Both the position numbers and the translations under genes were made by a program. The notes below the pieces were generated by a model, which worked only from the letters and a program-made list of their open reading frames with translations, made no database searches and had not been told where the DNA came from. DNA of 34,221 bases from Candidatus Margulisbacteria bacterium GWF2_35_9 (GTDB lineage Bacteria; Margulisbacteria; Riflemargulisbacteria; GWF2-35-9): contig MFRH01000040.1 of NCBI GenBank assembly GCA_001783275.1, positions 1-34,221 of the forward strand, read 5' to 3'. Below, piece by piece: positions 1 to 9,378 of the stretch; positions within the stretch are counted from its first letter, which is position 1; every line of letters starts with the position of its first letter.

Positions 1-95
1 AGGTCTCTTTTTTTCTTTCTTATAAAACTACCGGACAGCTATGTTATATTATACAAATTCATCCAGATATATTTTTAAATGCTGAATCTGGTTTT

Positions 96-380
96 ATGTA
101 TACGGGGAAATACAGTTCGATATTTTTAGGATGCGAAATAAGTTTTACATACAAATCCGTGTATATTCCAACACTTGAACAAAATATAAGGCAAGTAAAG
201 AAGGGAATGTCTGATTTTAAAGTACGTAGAATATTAGGATATCCAGATTCAAGATATAAAAGCGGAAATTATGAAGTATTAACATATGATAATGATGATT
301 ACAGTAATTATCATAGTTATACATTATATTTTTTAAACGATGTTCTAGACCATTTTACCGAATATGAAAGTCATAATTAA
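96..380 (+). CDS. Small protein with BamE/SmpA-OmlA-like motif, possibly N-terminally incomplete
   Basis: ORF track; 'VKKGMSDFKVRRILGYPDSRYKSGNYEVLTY' resembles the GMs..eV..iLG.P......w.Y pattern of BamE-like domains; no clear signal peptide. Confidence 0.5.
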   Translation: MYTGKYSSIFLGCEISFTYKSVYIPTLEQNIRQVKKGMSDFKVRRILGYPDSRYKSGNYEVLTYDNDDYSNYHSYTLYFLNDVLDHFTEYESHN

Positions 381-623
381 GAGGCATAAAATCATCTGAA
401 TAATAAAGAACTTATGTAAATAAGAAATTGAGTATAATGTTTGAAAATGACTAAGGCATATGCCAGACAGTTATTGATAGAACTATCGATAACTAACCAA
501 CTCCATACCGCTTAAAGAAGAGTTTTTTTTAAATATTACCCATTGTTCGGTAAAAGCATAGGAGAATACCTAGATTTAAGAGGAAGATTTGCGGTGCCAT
601 TTTGACATCACAAATTTCTTAAT

Positions 624-648
624 TTGAGGTCGCAAATTGCGACCTCAA
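624..648. repeat. Perfect 12-bp inverted repeat (TTGAGGTCGCAA-a-TTGCGACCTCAA)
   Basis: Read directly; overlaps the stop codon of the minus-strand ORF; not followed by a clear U-tract on either strand. Confidence 0.8.
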
Positions 649-1523
649 GTTTTAGTTATCTCCCAATAACCTCTAGTTTTACCAATTCTGGCCAATATAC
701 CTTTTTCTTTGAGCATATCAATATGTTTTTGTATTGCAGATTCATTAATACCTACTTTTTCTGAAATTTCTTTACGGCTCACTTTAGCGTTGTTTTTTAT
801 TATTTCAAGAACTTCTAGTTGCCTATCAGTAAGATTGATTTGACCACCTATCTGACCACCTATCTGACCACCTATCTGACCACCTTTTTCAGAGATATCA
901 AAGTAGAACTCAATTTTATAGTGATCGATACCATTAGTGATTACCGGTGTTTCTTTATAATGATTTAACCAACCATGAATCATTTTATCAAAACCATAGC
1001 CTGCATTCTCTGCTAAATCAATAACACGAAACATTTTGGTAATTAATGGATTTCGAGGCAAACTAATATCACCGGCCTGTAGTTCCTGATAAGGTTTAGG
1101 CAATGCACCGGGGTTCAGGAATTCTATCCTATTCGTAAATACCCGAATACGTGGCTTCATCGTTGAAAAATAGTCTGAATGAATTAACAGATTTCCCAAT
1201 GCTTCACGTATAGCTTTTACTTGTGGTTGATTCTCATCTCTGAAAGCTCCATTCAACTTAAAGGGGATGTCGATTTTTTTTATAATCCTCTCATAAATCG
1301 CAAAAAAATATTGAAATACATTGGGATAATCAGACAATCGAAATTCGTAACGTCGTGGGGCATCAGAATATGAATCTCCAAATATCTCCAAATAATCAAC
1401 TTTAAAATCACTAAACTCTGTTGCTATTGAATCTTCCGTTCCAAAGACAAGTAATCCGGCAATCGTAACATTTTTCTGATTTAATGCTCTTATTTTAGTC
1501 AGAAATTCCTCATCTGAACCCAA
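645..1523 (-). CDS. AlbA/RecG-like (COG2865-type) transcriptional regulator, C-terminal portion; N-terminal AlbA_2 domain seems missing
   Basis: 'ALNQKNVTIAGLLVFG', 'AIREALGNLLIHSDY', 'EFLNPGALPKP', (GGQI)n linker followed by HTH 'VSRKEISEKVGINESAIQKHIDMLKEKGIL'. Confidence 0.7.
   Translation of the reverse strand: MGSDEEFLTKIRALNQKNVTIAGLLVFGTEDSIATEFSDFKVDYLEIFGDSYSDAPRRYEFRLSDYPNVFQYFFAIYERIIKKIDIPFKLNGAFRDENQPQVKAIREALGNLLIHSDYFSTMKPRIRVFTNRIEFLNPGALPKPYQELQAGDISLPRNPLITKMFRVIDLAENAGYGFDKMIHGWLNHYKETPVITNGIDHYKIEFYFDISEKGGQIGGQIGGQIGGQINLTDRQLEVLEIIKNNAKVSRKEISEKVGINESAIQKHIDMLKEKGILARIGKTRGYWEITKT
842..889. repeat. Tandem 12-bp repeat (gaccacctatct), encodes GGQI repeats
   Basis: Three complete copies plus a fourth partial copy read directly; protein GGQIGGQIGGQIGGQI. 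Confidence 0.9.
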
Positions 1524-1730
1524 GTAATAACGAGTGGTTCATGGCTCCCCTACATAGAAGACGTTAGAACCAAAATCATCGAAACAAACAATAACATATT
1601 TATATCTAAAATAAAACTAGCAAGTTAAAAAACGGCTAGTTATCTAACTACTTTTTTTGAAAAAATGATTGTTTTATAGATAAGAAAATACTTATTGCTT
1701 TTGAATTATCTATAGTTGTATAGTTGTGGT

Positions 1731-3506
1731 ATGAATAAATTAATATTTATATTGTTTATTTTAACTATTAGTTTCTGTGCAAATATTTTCACTAATAACA
1801 TAAAAAGTATCAAAACATATGAAATAGAATTGAAAGAATCTTTTGGTGAGATTGTTGAGGATTCAAAATCTTTGATTCATGAACAATTTTTTGATATTTC
1901 TGGAAACAGTATATATAATTTTTCTCCTTCACATAATATTGGAAGTGATTCTGGTATTTTTAATAAATATGAAGATGGAAAATTAATTGAATCCATTATT
2001 TATCCCTCAATAGCCTCTCCAGCCGAAGATGTTTGGCAGTGGTTAAATATGGGTTTTACTCCTAAAAAAACATATTCATGGAGTGATAAACCTAATCAAT
2101 TGATTGATATTAAGTATGATTGGGGAAAAAATAAAACTCAAATAGTAAGTATTTATGATTTATTAGCAGAAACCAAATTATATGAAGCAAAGTATGAGTT
2201 CGATAGTATTGGTAATACTATTTCTGTAACTATCTCGCAAAATGATGATTTTACCTATTCCATAAGCTGCAAATACTATCAAAACTATCCTATAGAGATT
2301 AAGGGGATTGATAGTAAAAAGTTAACTAATAGTTTATCTAGAAATAAATATGATGAAAAAAATAGGCTGATAGAGATAAAGGATTTTTCTGAAACAGGAG
2401 ATGTAAGCTCAATTACAAGGTACAGCTATAAAAAAAATGAAAAAAGGGGAACAATGTTTTTAGGAGATAAGTTATATCTAGACGAGACTACAATTTTTAA
2501 TTCAAAAAATCTGCCAATTACGAGAAAAATTCAAGAATATGAAGACGGATTACCTTTACCGTACAAACGGATTATCAACGCAAAATATAAAAATGATAAA
2601 GTCATTGAAACATATATTAGTTATGAGGTTAATAAATCTTTAGTTCTTAAAACCTTTAAAGAATCACTAAACTTATTTCAACTCGCAGTAATTATGCCTC
2701 AACTGGTGTCTAAAAGCTTAGAAGAAATATTTATTGAAGAATTGGGGGATGACAACGATAAAAGCGTTGAAGTTATATACTTAAAAAATAATGAGTTACC
2801 AAAGGAAAAACAAATACATAATTATGACAAAAAAGGTAATATTGCTGAAATAAAAAAATATATTTTAGAGAATAAATTTGGTGCTGATGAGTATGTGCAT
2901 TATTCTACAATATTCTATGATAATAGCTATTATGAAATAAATGAATTATCACAATATTCAACGCCAGATTGGCTGGAAAATCTATTATTAAATGAACACT
3001 CATCTGTATTTTTACCACAAAGCGAGTGGGCAGCAACAAGTGAGGTAGACCCCTTAACTGATAAAAAAGAAGTAAGTTTTTCATTAAAAAGTAGTTCGGG
3101 TGTAGGAAAGTATGGTGACAATATTTATTTAGTTATTAGATTTAACGATAATGAACCTGAAGTCTATATTAACTGGCATTCATATTTGGGTGATTCTCCT
3201 CAAGTAACTTACAGAGTTGGTGTTGAAGCTGCAAAAACTACAAAATGGAATAAATCTACTGATAGTAAAGCATCTTTTTATAAGGAAAACTATAACAGCA
3301 CTGAGACAACACTTCAATTTATCCAAAAGTTATGTGAATCTAATAGATTTATTGCTCAAGTTACACCTTATGGAGAAAACCCCATAACCTCAGAATTTGA
3401 TACGACTGGATTGAGACAGGAAATTGAAGAATACCCTCACATTAAAGAACTCATATTTCAAGTAGTATCCCCCGCTGCATCCTATGTGTATGATGAAGAA
3501 CCTTAA
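1731..3506 (+). CDS. Secreted protein with YD-like repetitive N-terminal region and TagO/VasI-like C-terminal domain
   Basis: Signal peptide MNKLIFILFILTISFCANIF from ATG 1731; C-terminal 'WAATSEVDPLTDKKEVSFSLKSSSG...LVIRFNDNEPEVYINW...VTYRVGVEAAKTTKWNKSTDSKASFY...FIQKLCESNRFIAQVTPYGENPITSEFDTTGL' resembles the TagO/VasI-type domain. Confidence 0.6.
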   Translation: MNKLIFILFILTISFCANIFTNNIKSIKTYEIELKESFGEIVEDSKSLIHEQFFDISGNSIYNFSPSHNIGSDSGIFNKYEDGKLIESIIYPSIASPAEDVWQWLNMGFTPKKTYSWSDKPNQLIDIKYDWGKNKTQIVSIYDLLAETKLYEAKYEFDSIGNTISVTISQNDDFTYSISCKYYQNYPIEIKGIDSKKLTNSLSRNKYDEKNRLIEIKDFSETGDVSSITRYSYKKNEKRGTMFLGDKLYLDETTIFNSKNLPITRKIQEYEDGLPLPYKRIINAKYKNDKVIETYISYEVNKSLVLKTFKESLNLFQLAVIMPQLVSKSLEEIFIEELGDDNDKSVEVIYLKNNELPKEKQIHNYDKKGNIAEIKKYILENKFGADEYVHYSTIFYDNSYYEINELSQYSTPDWLENLLLNEHSSVFLPQSEWAATSEVDPLTDKKEVSFSLKSSSGVGKYGDNIYLVIRFNDNEPEVYINWHSYLGDSPQVTYRVGVEAAKTTKWNKSTDSKASFYKENYNSTETTLQFIQKLCESNRFIAQVTPYGENPITSEFDTTGLRQEIEEYPHIKELIFQVVSPAASYVYDEEP

Positions 3507-3857
3507 GTATCGCTAAATCAAAGAAAAAGTCACTTAAATCGACTAAAATTTAGACAAAATAGACTTAATATGAGTTAAATCGAAGAACTTTTTATATCAA
3601 TAATTCCCGTAAAATTCATCAAATATATTCATATTATTAGTAGTCAATTAATACCGAACTGTATGATTAAATTGCTGGTAAATAAGACAAGTATAAATAC
3701 TTATTCAAAAGGCTAGGGTGGTTAATAACTAATAATTGAAAATGGGGTGCGGGTGTTCAGAACTTATTTTGTCTTTGATGCTGAGTCTTTATTGTCTCGT
3801 CTTGCATCAATCAAAACAACATATTCTTCCGACTAAATATTGAAAGGAGATTCCCTA

Positions 3858-5033
3858 ATGGAAATAATAGCAGAACAACTAATAAATTTACCATGGATAG
3901 AATTAGTGAAAGTCGAGGGTGTAAATCCATTACATATATATGCAAGAAGCAAGAAAGAGAGGGTTTGTATCCATTGCCAATCAAAAAGACTTCATATAAA
4001 AGATTTTAAGGAACGACAAATCCGACATGAAAATATTTCATTCCGAGAAGTATTTTTAAAAATAGAGGCACGAAAGTTTAAATGTCTAGAATGTGGGAAG
4101 TTCTTTTGGGAGCGGTTTGATGGGATACTCCCTCATAACAATAAAACGGAAGCATTTAGAAAACAGATTGCACATCAAGCTTTTAGAGGAGTTACCAAAA
4201 AAGATATTGCGAAAGATTATGATATTGGAGAAGCGACAGCATATCGATATTTTTTAGAAGAGCTCCTAATTAAATCAAAACAGAGGTCTGGTTACCAATG
4301 TCCTAAGGTATTAGGTATTGATGAACATTTTTTTACAAAGAAAAAGGGATATGCAACAACCTTTTGTGATCTCTCTCGGAACAAAGTATTTGATGTAGTG
4401 CTTGGACGTAGTGAAAAAGCACTAGAAGTTTATTTAAGGAAGCTAGAACATCGAGATAAGGTTAAGGTAGTCGTCATTGATTTATCCCAAACATATCGAT
4501 CGATAGTTGAAAAATACTTTCCAAATGCCAAAATTGTGTCGGATCGATTTCATGTGATCCGACTTATAAATATCCATTTTCTTAAATTCTGGAAAGACTT
4601 AGACCCAGTAGGTTCAAAGAACAGAGGGTTGCTTTCCCTAATTAGAAGGCATGAAAAGAATCTAACCAAGGAGCAAAAACAAAAGATAGAAAAGTATTTT
4701 AAGCAGTACCCTGAATTAAAAGCAGTTTATTTATTTAAACAAAAACTGTGTCGGTTATTACTCATTAAACATCGAACAGCCAAACAATGTAAAAATCTAA
4801 TTCCTGTTTTCCTAAAATATATAAAACAATTAAAAGAATCTATGTTGGATTCTATGGTTACATTGGGGAATACTTTAGATAGTTGGAGTGAGGAGGTGGT
4901 AAGAATGTGGAGATTCAGCAAAAGTAACGGAATTACGGAAGGGTTCCATAATAAAATGAAGATGCTTGTTAGACGTGCTTATGGTTTACTCTCTCTGTCG
5001 TTCGATGCAATCCCTAAATTCGTTCCTTATTAA
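3858..5033 (+). CDS. ISL3-family transposase (C-terminus apparently disrupted)
   Basis: N-terminal zinc-finger Cys pairs, 'VLGIDEHFFTKKKGYATTFCDLSRNKVFDVVLGRS', 'VVVIDLSQTYRSIVEKYFPNAKIVSDRFHVIRLIN', 'KSNGITEGFHNKMKMLVRRAYG'; SD aaaggag before ATG 3858. Confidence 0.9.
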   Translation: MEIIAEQLINLPWIELVKVEGVNPLHIYARSKKERVCIHCQSKRLHIKDFKERQIRHENISFREVFLKIEARKFKCLECGKFFWERFDGILPHNNKTEAFRKQIAHQAFRGVTKKDIAKDYDIGEATAYRYFLEELLIKSKQRSGYQCPKVLGIDEHFFTKKKGYATTFCDLSRNKVFDVVLGRSEKALEVYLRKLEHRDKVKVVVIDLSQTYRSIVEKYFPNAKIVSDRFHVIRLINIHFLKFWKDLDPVGSKNRGLLSLIRRHEKNLTKEQKQKIEKYFKQYPELKAVYLFKQKLCRLLLIKHRTAKQCKNLIPVFLKYIKQLKESMLDSMVTLGNTLDSWSEEVVRMWRFSKSNGITEGFHNKMKMLVRRAYGLLSLSFDAIPKFVPY

Positions 5034-5095
5034 GGGATTAGTATGAAACTTTGGAAATTACAAAATGTGGGTTAAAGTATTATGCAGTTAATTTT
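3858..5095 (+). mobile_element. ISL3-family insertion sequence (termini not resolved)
   Basis: Transposase plus detached C-terminal reading frame FGNYKMWVKVLCS*; terminal inverted repeats not confidently identified, so the limits given cover coding sequence only. Confidence 0.6.
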
Positions 5096-5198
5096 TGCAG
5101 ATTCCCCCATTACTGGAGTAGATCCAGGATGGAACATTAATTATTACATGGTCTCAGCTTGGAGAGTTGTTATATGAAAGTGCAAATCATCTGAAATG

Positions 5199-5272
5199 GC
5201 TCCCCAGCGCGGACTCGAACCACGGACAAGCTGGTTAACAGCCAGCTGCTCTACCGACTGAGCTACTGGGGA
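5199..5272 (-). tRNA. tRNA-Asn (anticodon GTT)
   Basis: Reverse complement reads tccccagtagctcagtcggtagagcagctggctGTTaaccagc...ggttcgagtccgcgctggggagcca; full cloverleaf with encoded CCA; limits within 1-2 nt. Confidence 0.93.
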
Positions 5273-5450
5273 ACAGAAATTCAGTTAAATAGCATTTTAA
5301 CAATGATATTTTTTATTGTAAAATAGATTTTAAGGGATATTTCATTTTTCTTTTAGGGGGCGGGCGGAAAATCTTTAATAAATAAATGTTTTAGCGTGTT
5401 GCTATATGGGGTTAACGAGGGTATCGTATGTTTAAATCAGTTGTAAAAAT

Positions 5451-7490
5451 ATGAAAAGCCTAAGCATAAAAATAAAAGTTCCGCTCATTTTTACGGTTAT
5501 AATTTTCTTAACCAGTATCATTTCTATCATAATTATCAGTTTTTTTTCTGCAAAACGTATAGAAAATGCAAATGCACACTTGTTAGTAAAGTTTGCTGCT
5601 GAAAGTAGTTATGAAATCCTTGTTAAGGACAATGATACCCTTAGTGCAAAAATCCGATCTTGGATTCGTAATGAGAAATTTGTTAGATCCATCTACTTCG
5701 CTGATCATAATTTTATCGTTGTGGCTCATGCGGACAAGGATTTTATTGGAAACAAGATACCAGAAGAAATAATTAGAGGAATAAACTCTTACAATAGCAG
5801 AACATCCACTTATTATTTTGTGCCATATGGGAATAAGGAGCAATTGTTCTGTATGCCCATATATGTCGGGAATATAAACCTTGGTTACTTGCTAGCTAGA
5901 ATTAAAAGACCAACAACACGAGATGTATTAACAACAACTCAAGCTGATATTAAAATTTCCTTTTTGTCCTTGTTTATGTTTGGAGGACTGATTCTTGTTG
6001 TTACGGCTTATTATTTAAGTAAGCAGATTGTGGATCCAATACTTGAGATAAGTGAGTACGTCAATAAGAATACCCATGCAAGTCCTAATTTAATACGCCC
6101 AATACCGCTCAGACGAAAAGTAAAGTGTTGGAATGTAAAGAAGTGCGAGAATGTAAATTGTGAAAACTACGATAATCTGACCTATAACTGCTGGGAAAAA
6201 TACTTTAATGTAAAAAATCTTGAAAAGATAAATCCCATGAGTTTCCCCTGTTTTGAATGTGATGTTTTTCTTCATGCGGAAAATGATGAGATAGAAAGAC
6301 TCAAGATGTTTTTAAACCAGTTGATATCATCCATTAAGTATCATTATCAGAAAAATAAGCAGTATAGTTTAAAACTGGAAGAAATGATTGAAGATCGAAC
6401 AAAGGAACTAAAGGCAAGATCAAACGAGCTTCAAGCTGAAACATTAAAATCCAAATTGATTATTGAAAATGTTGTTGAAGGTACCCTTGTAACAGATTTT
6501 GAAGGTAGAGTCATTGAAATTAATAATAATGCAAAAAAACTTTTAAATATTAAATCTGGTAAAAAAGTTGCTCTACAAAATATTCCGATTGGCGAACTGG
6601 TCGAGAATAAAAATCTAAGTGAACCCTTAATGAGTGTCATTTTTAAAACTGTTAAGAATAAAGTCAATATAATTGAACAGGTGTCACTACAAGTAGATGG
6701 TTTGGATCAGTATTTATTAATTAAAGCAACGTTAGTTCAGGATAAGAAAAATAATTTTGATATGGTTATTTGTTTAATAGAGGACGTGACTGACCAGCAG
6801 ATTTTAGATCGTTTTAAAAATGAATTTTTCCATACAATATCGCATGATCTCAAAAATCCACTGACGAGTATTATCGGTTTTCTAGACTTGGTGCTGCATG
6901 GACAGGGTAGCGAAGATTTAGGAGAAAAACATCGAAAACTACTAAATATTGCATTTCATAGCGGAGAAGAATTGCAACGATTAATAATGGATTTAAGCAA
7001 TCTGGTTAAACTTCAAACTGGTAAAATTAAACTCAATATAATGCAGTTTCCAATAGGAGATCTTTTTTATGATATTGAAGATATGTTTTATCCAAAACTA
7101 AAAGAGCAACAGATAACTATGATTCGAAAGATTGATCCTCCAGAACTAATAGTTACAGCAGACTATTATCGTCTCAAACAGGTCTATACAAATTTATTAA
7201 GTAACTCTATTAAAGTTGGGCAAAACATTCAGATAACATTAGGAGGCTATGAAACTCCAGATGCCTATATTTTATTTATTGAAGATAATGGTACCGGTAT
7301 TCCCGCAGATAAGTTGCCATACATCTTTGAAAAATTTACTCGATTATATACCTATAAAGACAAATCTGATGGGCTGGGGCTGGGCCTTTCTATTGTCAAA
7401 ACATTAATAAACTTGCATAATGGAACTATAACCGTTGAAAGTGAATATAATAAAGGAACTAAATTTACAATTACCTTACCTAAAGAATGA
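5451..7490 (+). CDS. Membrane sensor histidine kinase (Cache-like sensor, TM, Cys-rich module, PAS, HisKA, HATPase_c)
   Basis: Two TM segments, six-Cys segment 'CWNVKKCENVNCENY..CWEKYF..FPCFEC', H-box 'FFHTISHDLKNPLTSIIGF', 'NLLSNSIK', 'IEDNGTGIP', 'GLGLGLSIVKTL'. Confidence 0.92.
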   Translation: MKSLSIKIKVPLIFTVIIFLTSIISIIIISFFSAKRIENANAHLLVKFAAESSYEILVKDNDTLSAKIRSWIRNEKFVRSIYFADHNFIVVAHADKDFIGNKIPEEIIRGINSYNSRTSTYYFVPYGNKEQLFCMPIYVGNINLGYLLARIKRPTTRDVLTTTQADIKISFLSLFMFGGLILVVTAYYLSKQIVDPILEISEYVNKNTHASPNLIRPIPLRRKVKCWNVKKCENVNCENYDNLTYNCWEKYFNVKNLEKINPMSFPCFECDVFLHAENDEIERLKMFLNQLISSIKYHYQKNKQYSLKLEEMIEDRTKELKARSNELQAETLKSKLIIENVVEGTLVTDFEGRVIEINNNAKKLLNIKSGKKVALQNIPIGELVENKNLSEPLMSVIFKTVKNKVNIIEQVSLQVDGLDQYLLIKATLVQDKKNNFDMVICLIEDVTDQQILDRFKNEFFHTISHDLKNPLTSIIGFLDLVLHGQGSEDLGEKHRKLLNIAFHSGEELQRLIMDLSNLVKLQTGKIKLNIMQFPIGDLFYDIEDMFYPKLKEQQITMIRKIDPPELIVTADYYRLKQVYTNLLSNSIKVGQNIQITLGGYETPDAYILFIEDNGTGIPADKLPYIFEKFTRLYTYKDKSDGLGLGLSIVKTLINLHNGTITVESEYNKGTKFTITLPKE

Positions 7491-9370
7491 TTAATCTATT
7501 TACTTATCTATCATTCACAAATATCTCAATTGGCCAACTTTATCAACATTTTATAATTGCATTACTTGCTATTATTGTCCTTTATTCAACCTATTTTAGT
7601 CTTAAAAAACTGCCATCGAGTATTCAAGTAAAAGATAGTTTTTATATGTTGTTGATCGGCTTTGTGATCCTTATTTTAAATATTGGTTTGTTTTTTATAT
7701 TTATATATTTGGCTAAACATAGTGTTTTTGTTTTGGCTAGTTGGTTTCCGATCTTTGGTATAGTTGTTCATACTGTTACGATTGCTGCTCATACGGTATT
7801 ATCCACGGCTACGCTTGTTCCAATCTTATCCCATAAAAAAGTAAAACGGATTGCTTGGATATATATTCTTTTTTATTTAGTTGTGTTGGCATCGATTATA
7901 GGTTTGTTTCTGGCTCCGGTAACTACAAAATGGGTGTATAAATTTTGGTTGAAAACCAATCAAGCAGATATGTTTATTGACTTAATTTTTATTATTAGTG
8001 CATCTGTATTGTTAATAAAAAGTAAATTTAAATCGAATCCTTTTCTCAATGTTGCAATACTTAGTTTAGTTATAGCGAGTGGATATCACGTTATTACTAT
8101 TTTGTATCCCGTTGCCATCAAATACTTGATAGTGAACAACTTTCTTACAATATTTGCTTATATTTTTATCGAAATATTTGTTTTCTTTGAGATTATTAAG
8201 GAAACGAGTGATGCTCGAAACGAAGTTGAAAAGATGAATGATGATTTGGAGGTTAAGATAAAAGACAGAACGAGCGAGCTTCATAATAGCAATAAGGAAC
8301 TGTTTCATACAAATTACATGCTACATCAGGAAAAGGAAAAATTGGATGCCATCATTGAAAATCTAGACGAAGGAATTATTGTCAGCAATATTAGCCACAG
8401 CATATTAATGATAAACTCCAGTGCTAAAGAGCTCTTAGATATTAAGGACAATGTGGTTGGTAGTAATATTGGAGATATCTTGCCGGATAAAGAATATGTG
8501 CAGGATATAAACAAAATTATCCTTAAAAAGGTTCGTAAAGTCACCAAGGAAATTCATATTAACAAAGAGAATAAGAGCAAGGTTTCTATTCATATAAAGT
8601 CTTCTTTATCTACGGACTCAAAAGGGAATATCATTGGCATTATTACACTTATTCGAAATATTACAAAAGAGATTGAGATCGAGCAGCTTAAAGCGGGATT
8701 TTTAAAATCGATATCTCATGAACTTAAAACGCCGTTGACTACGATTATCGGTTTTTCAGAAACACTCGATTCAGAGCGTCGGGGTAAATTGAATACAGAT
8801 CAAAAAGAGTATGTTGGTATTATCAATAAGGAGAGTCAGCATTTAAACAAACTCATAAATGACCTACTTGAGTTCTCAAAACTAACCTCAAACAAAATCA
8901 CATTATCATTGGGTGAGGTTAGTTTGAAGTCCATAATATCCCATGTTGTGGATAGTTTCAGGCCACAAGCAGAGCTGAAAAATATCGAAATAATTTTTGA
9001 AGATGTATTAAATCTTCCAACAATTCAGGCAGATCGAGACAAGATTTATACGGTATTTGTAAATATTATTAGTAATGCAATAACCTTTACAGATGAAGGG
9101 TCAATTACAATATCTTTTGCAACTATGACAAATAAAATTATTACAAAGATTACGGATACAGGAGTGGGTATTGAAGAGGAAAATATCAATAAGATATTTG
9201 ATACTTTTATGCATATCAAAAAGAAAAATAATGAAGAATATCATAGCGGATTAGGCCTTGGATTATCGATTGCTCGAGACTTGGTTATGTTGCATGATGG
9301 CAATATTTGGGCCGAGAGCACCGTTGAATCCGGTAGCTCTTTTTATGTAGAACTACCAATATCCCATTAG
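7487..9370 (+). CDS. Membrane sensor histidine kinase with multi-TM N-terminus, PAS, HisKA, HATPase_c
   Basis: About seven hydrophobic helices; H-box 'FLKSISHELKTPLTTIIGFSET', 'NIISNAI', 'ITDTGVGI', 'GLGLGLSIARDL'; ATGA overlap with upstream kinase. Confidence 0.92.
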   Translation: MINLFTYLSFTNISIGQLYQHFIIALLAIIVLYSTYFSLKKLPSSIQVKDSFYMLLIGFVILILNIGLFFIFIYLAKHSVFVLASWFPIFGIVVHTVTIAAHTVLSTATLVPILSHKKVKRIAWIYILFYLVVLASIIGLFLAPVTTKWVYKFWLKTNQADMFIDLIFIISASVLLIKSKFKSNPFLNVAILSLVIASGYHVITILYPVAIKYLIVNNFLTIFAYIFIEIFVFFEIIKETSDARNEVEKMNDDLEVKIKDRTSELHNSNKELFHTNYMLHQEKEKLDAIIENLDEGIIVSNISHSILMINSSAKELLDIKDNVVGSNIGDILPDKEYVQDINKIILKKVRKVTKEIHINKENKSKVSIHIKSSLSTDSKGNIIGIITLIRNITKEIEIEQLKAGFLKSISHELKTPLTTIIGFSETLDSERRGKLNTDQKEYVGIINKESQHLNKLINDLLEFSKLTSNKITLSLGEVSLKSIISHVVDSFRPQAELKNIEIIFEDVLNLPTIQADRDKIYTVFVNIISNAITFTDEGSITISFATMTNKIITKITDTGVGIEEENINKIFDTFMHIKKKNNEEYHSGLGLGLSIARDLVMLHDGNIWAESTVESGSSFYVELPISH

Positions 9371-9378
9371 TTTACAAC

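Noticed and set aside
842-889. 12-bp repeats as a CRISPR array
   Set aside because: Units are contiguous without spacers and encode the GGQI linker.
5583-8547. Antisense ORFs within the two kinase genes (5583-5843, 6090-6275, 6431-6667, 8066-8308, 8326-8547)
   Set aside because: Opposite strand of strong kinase CDSs, no RBS or domain support.
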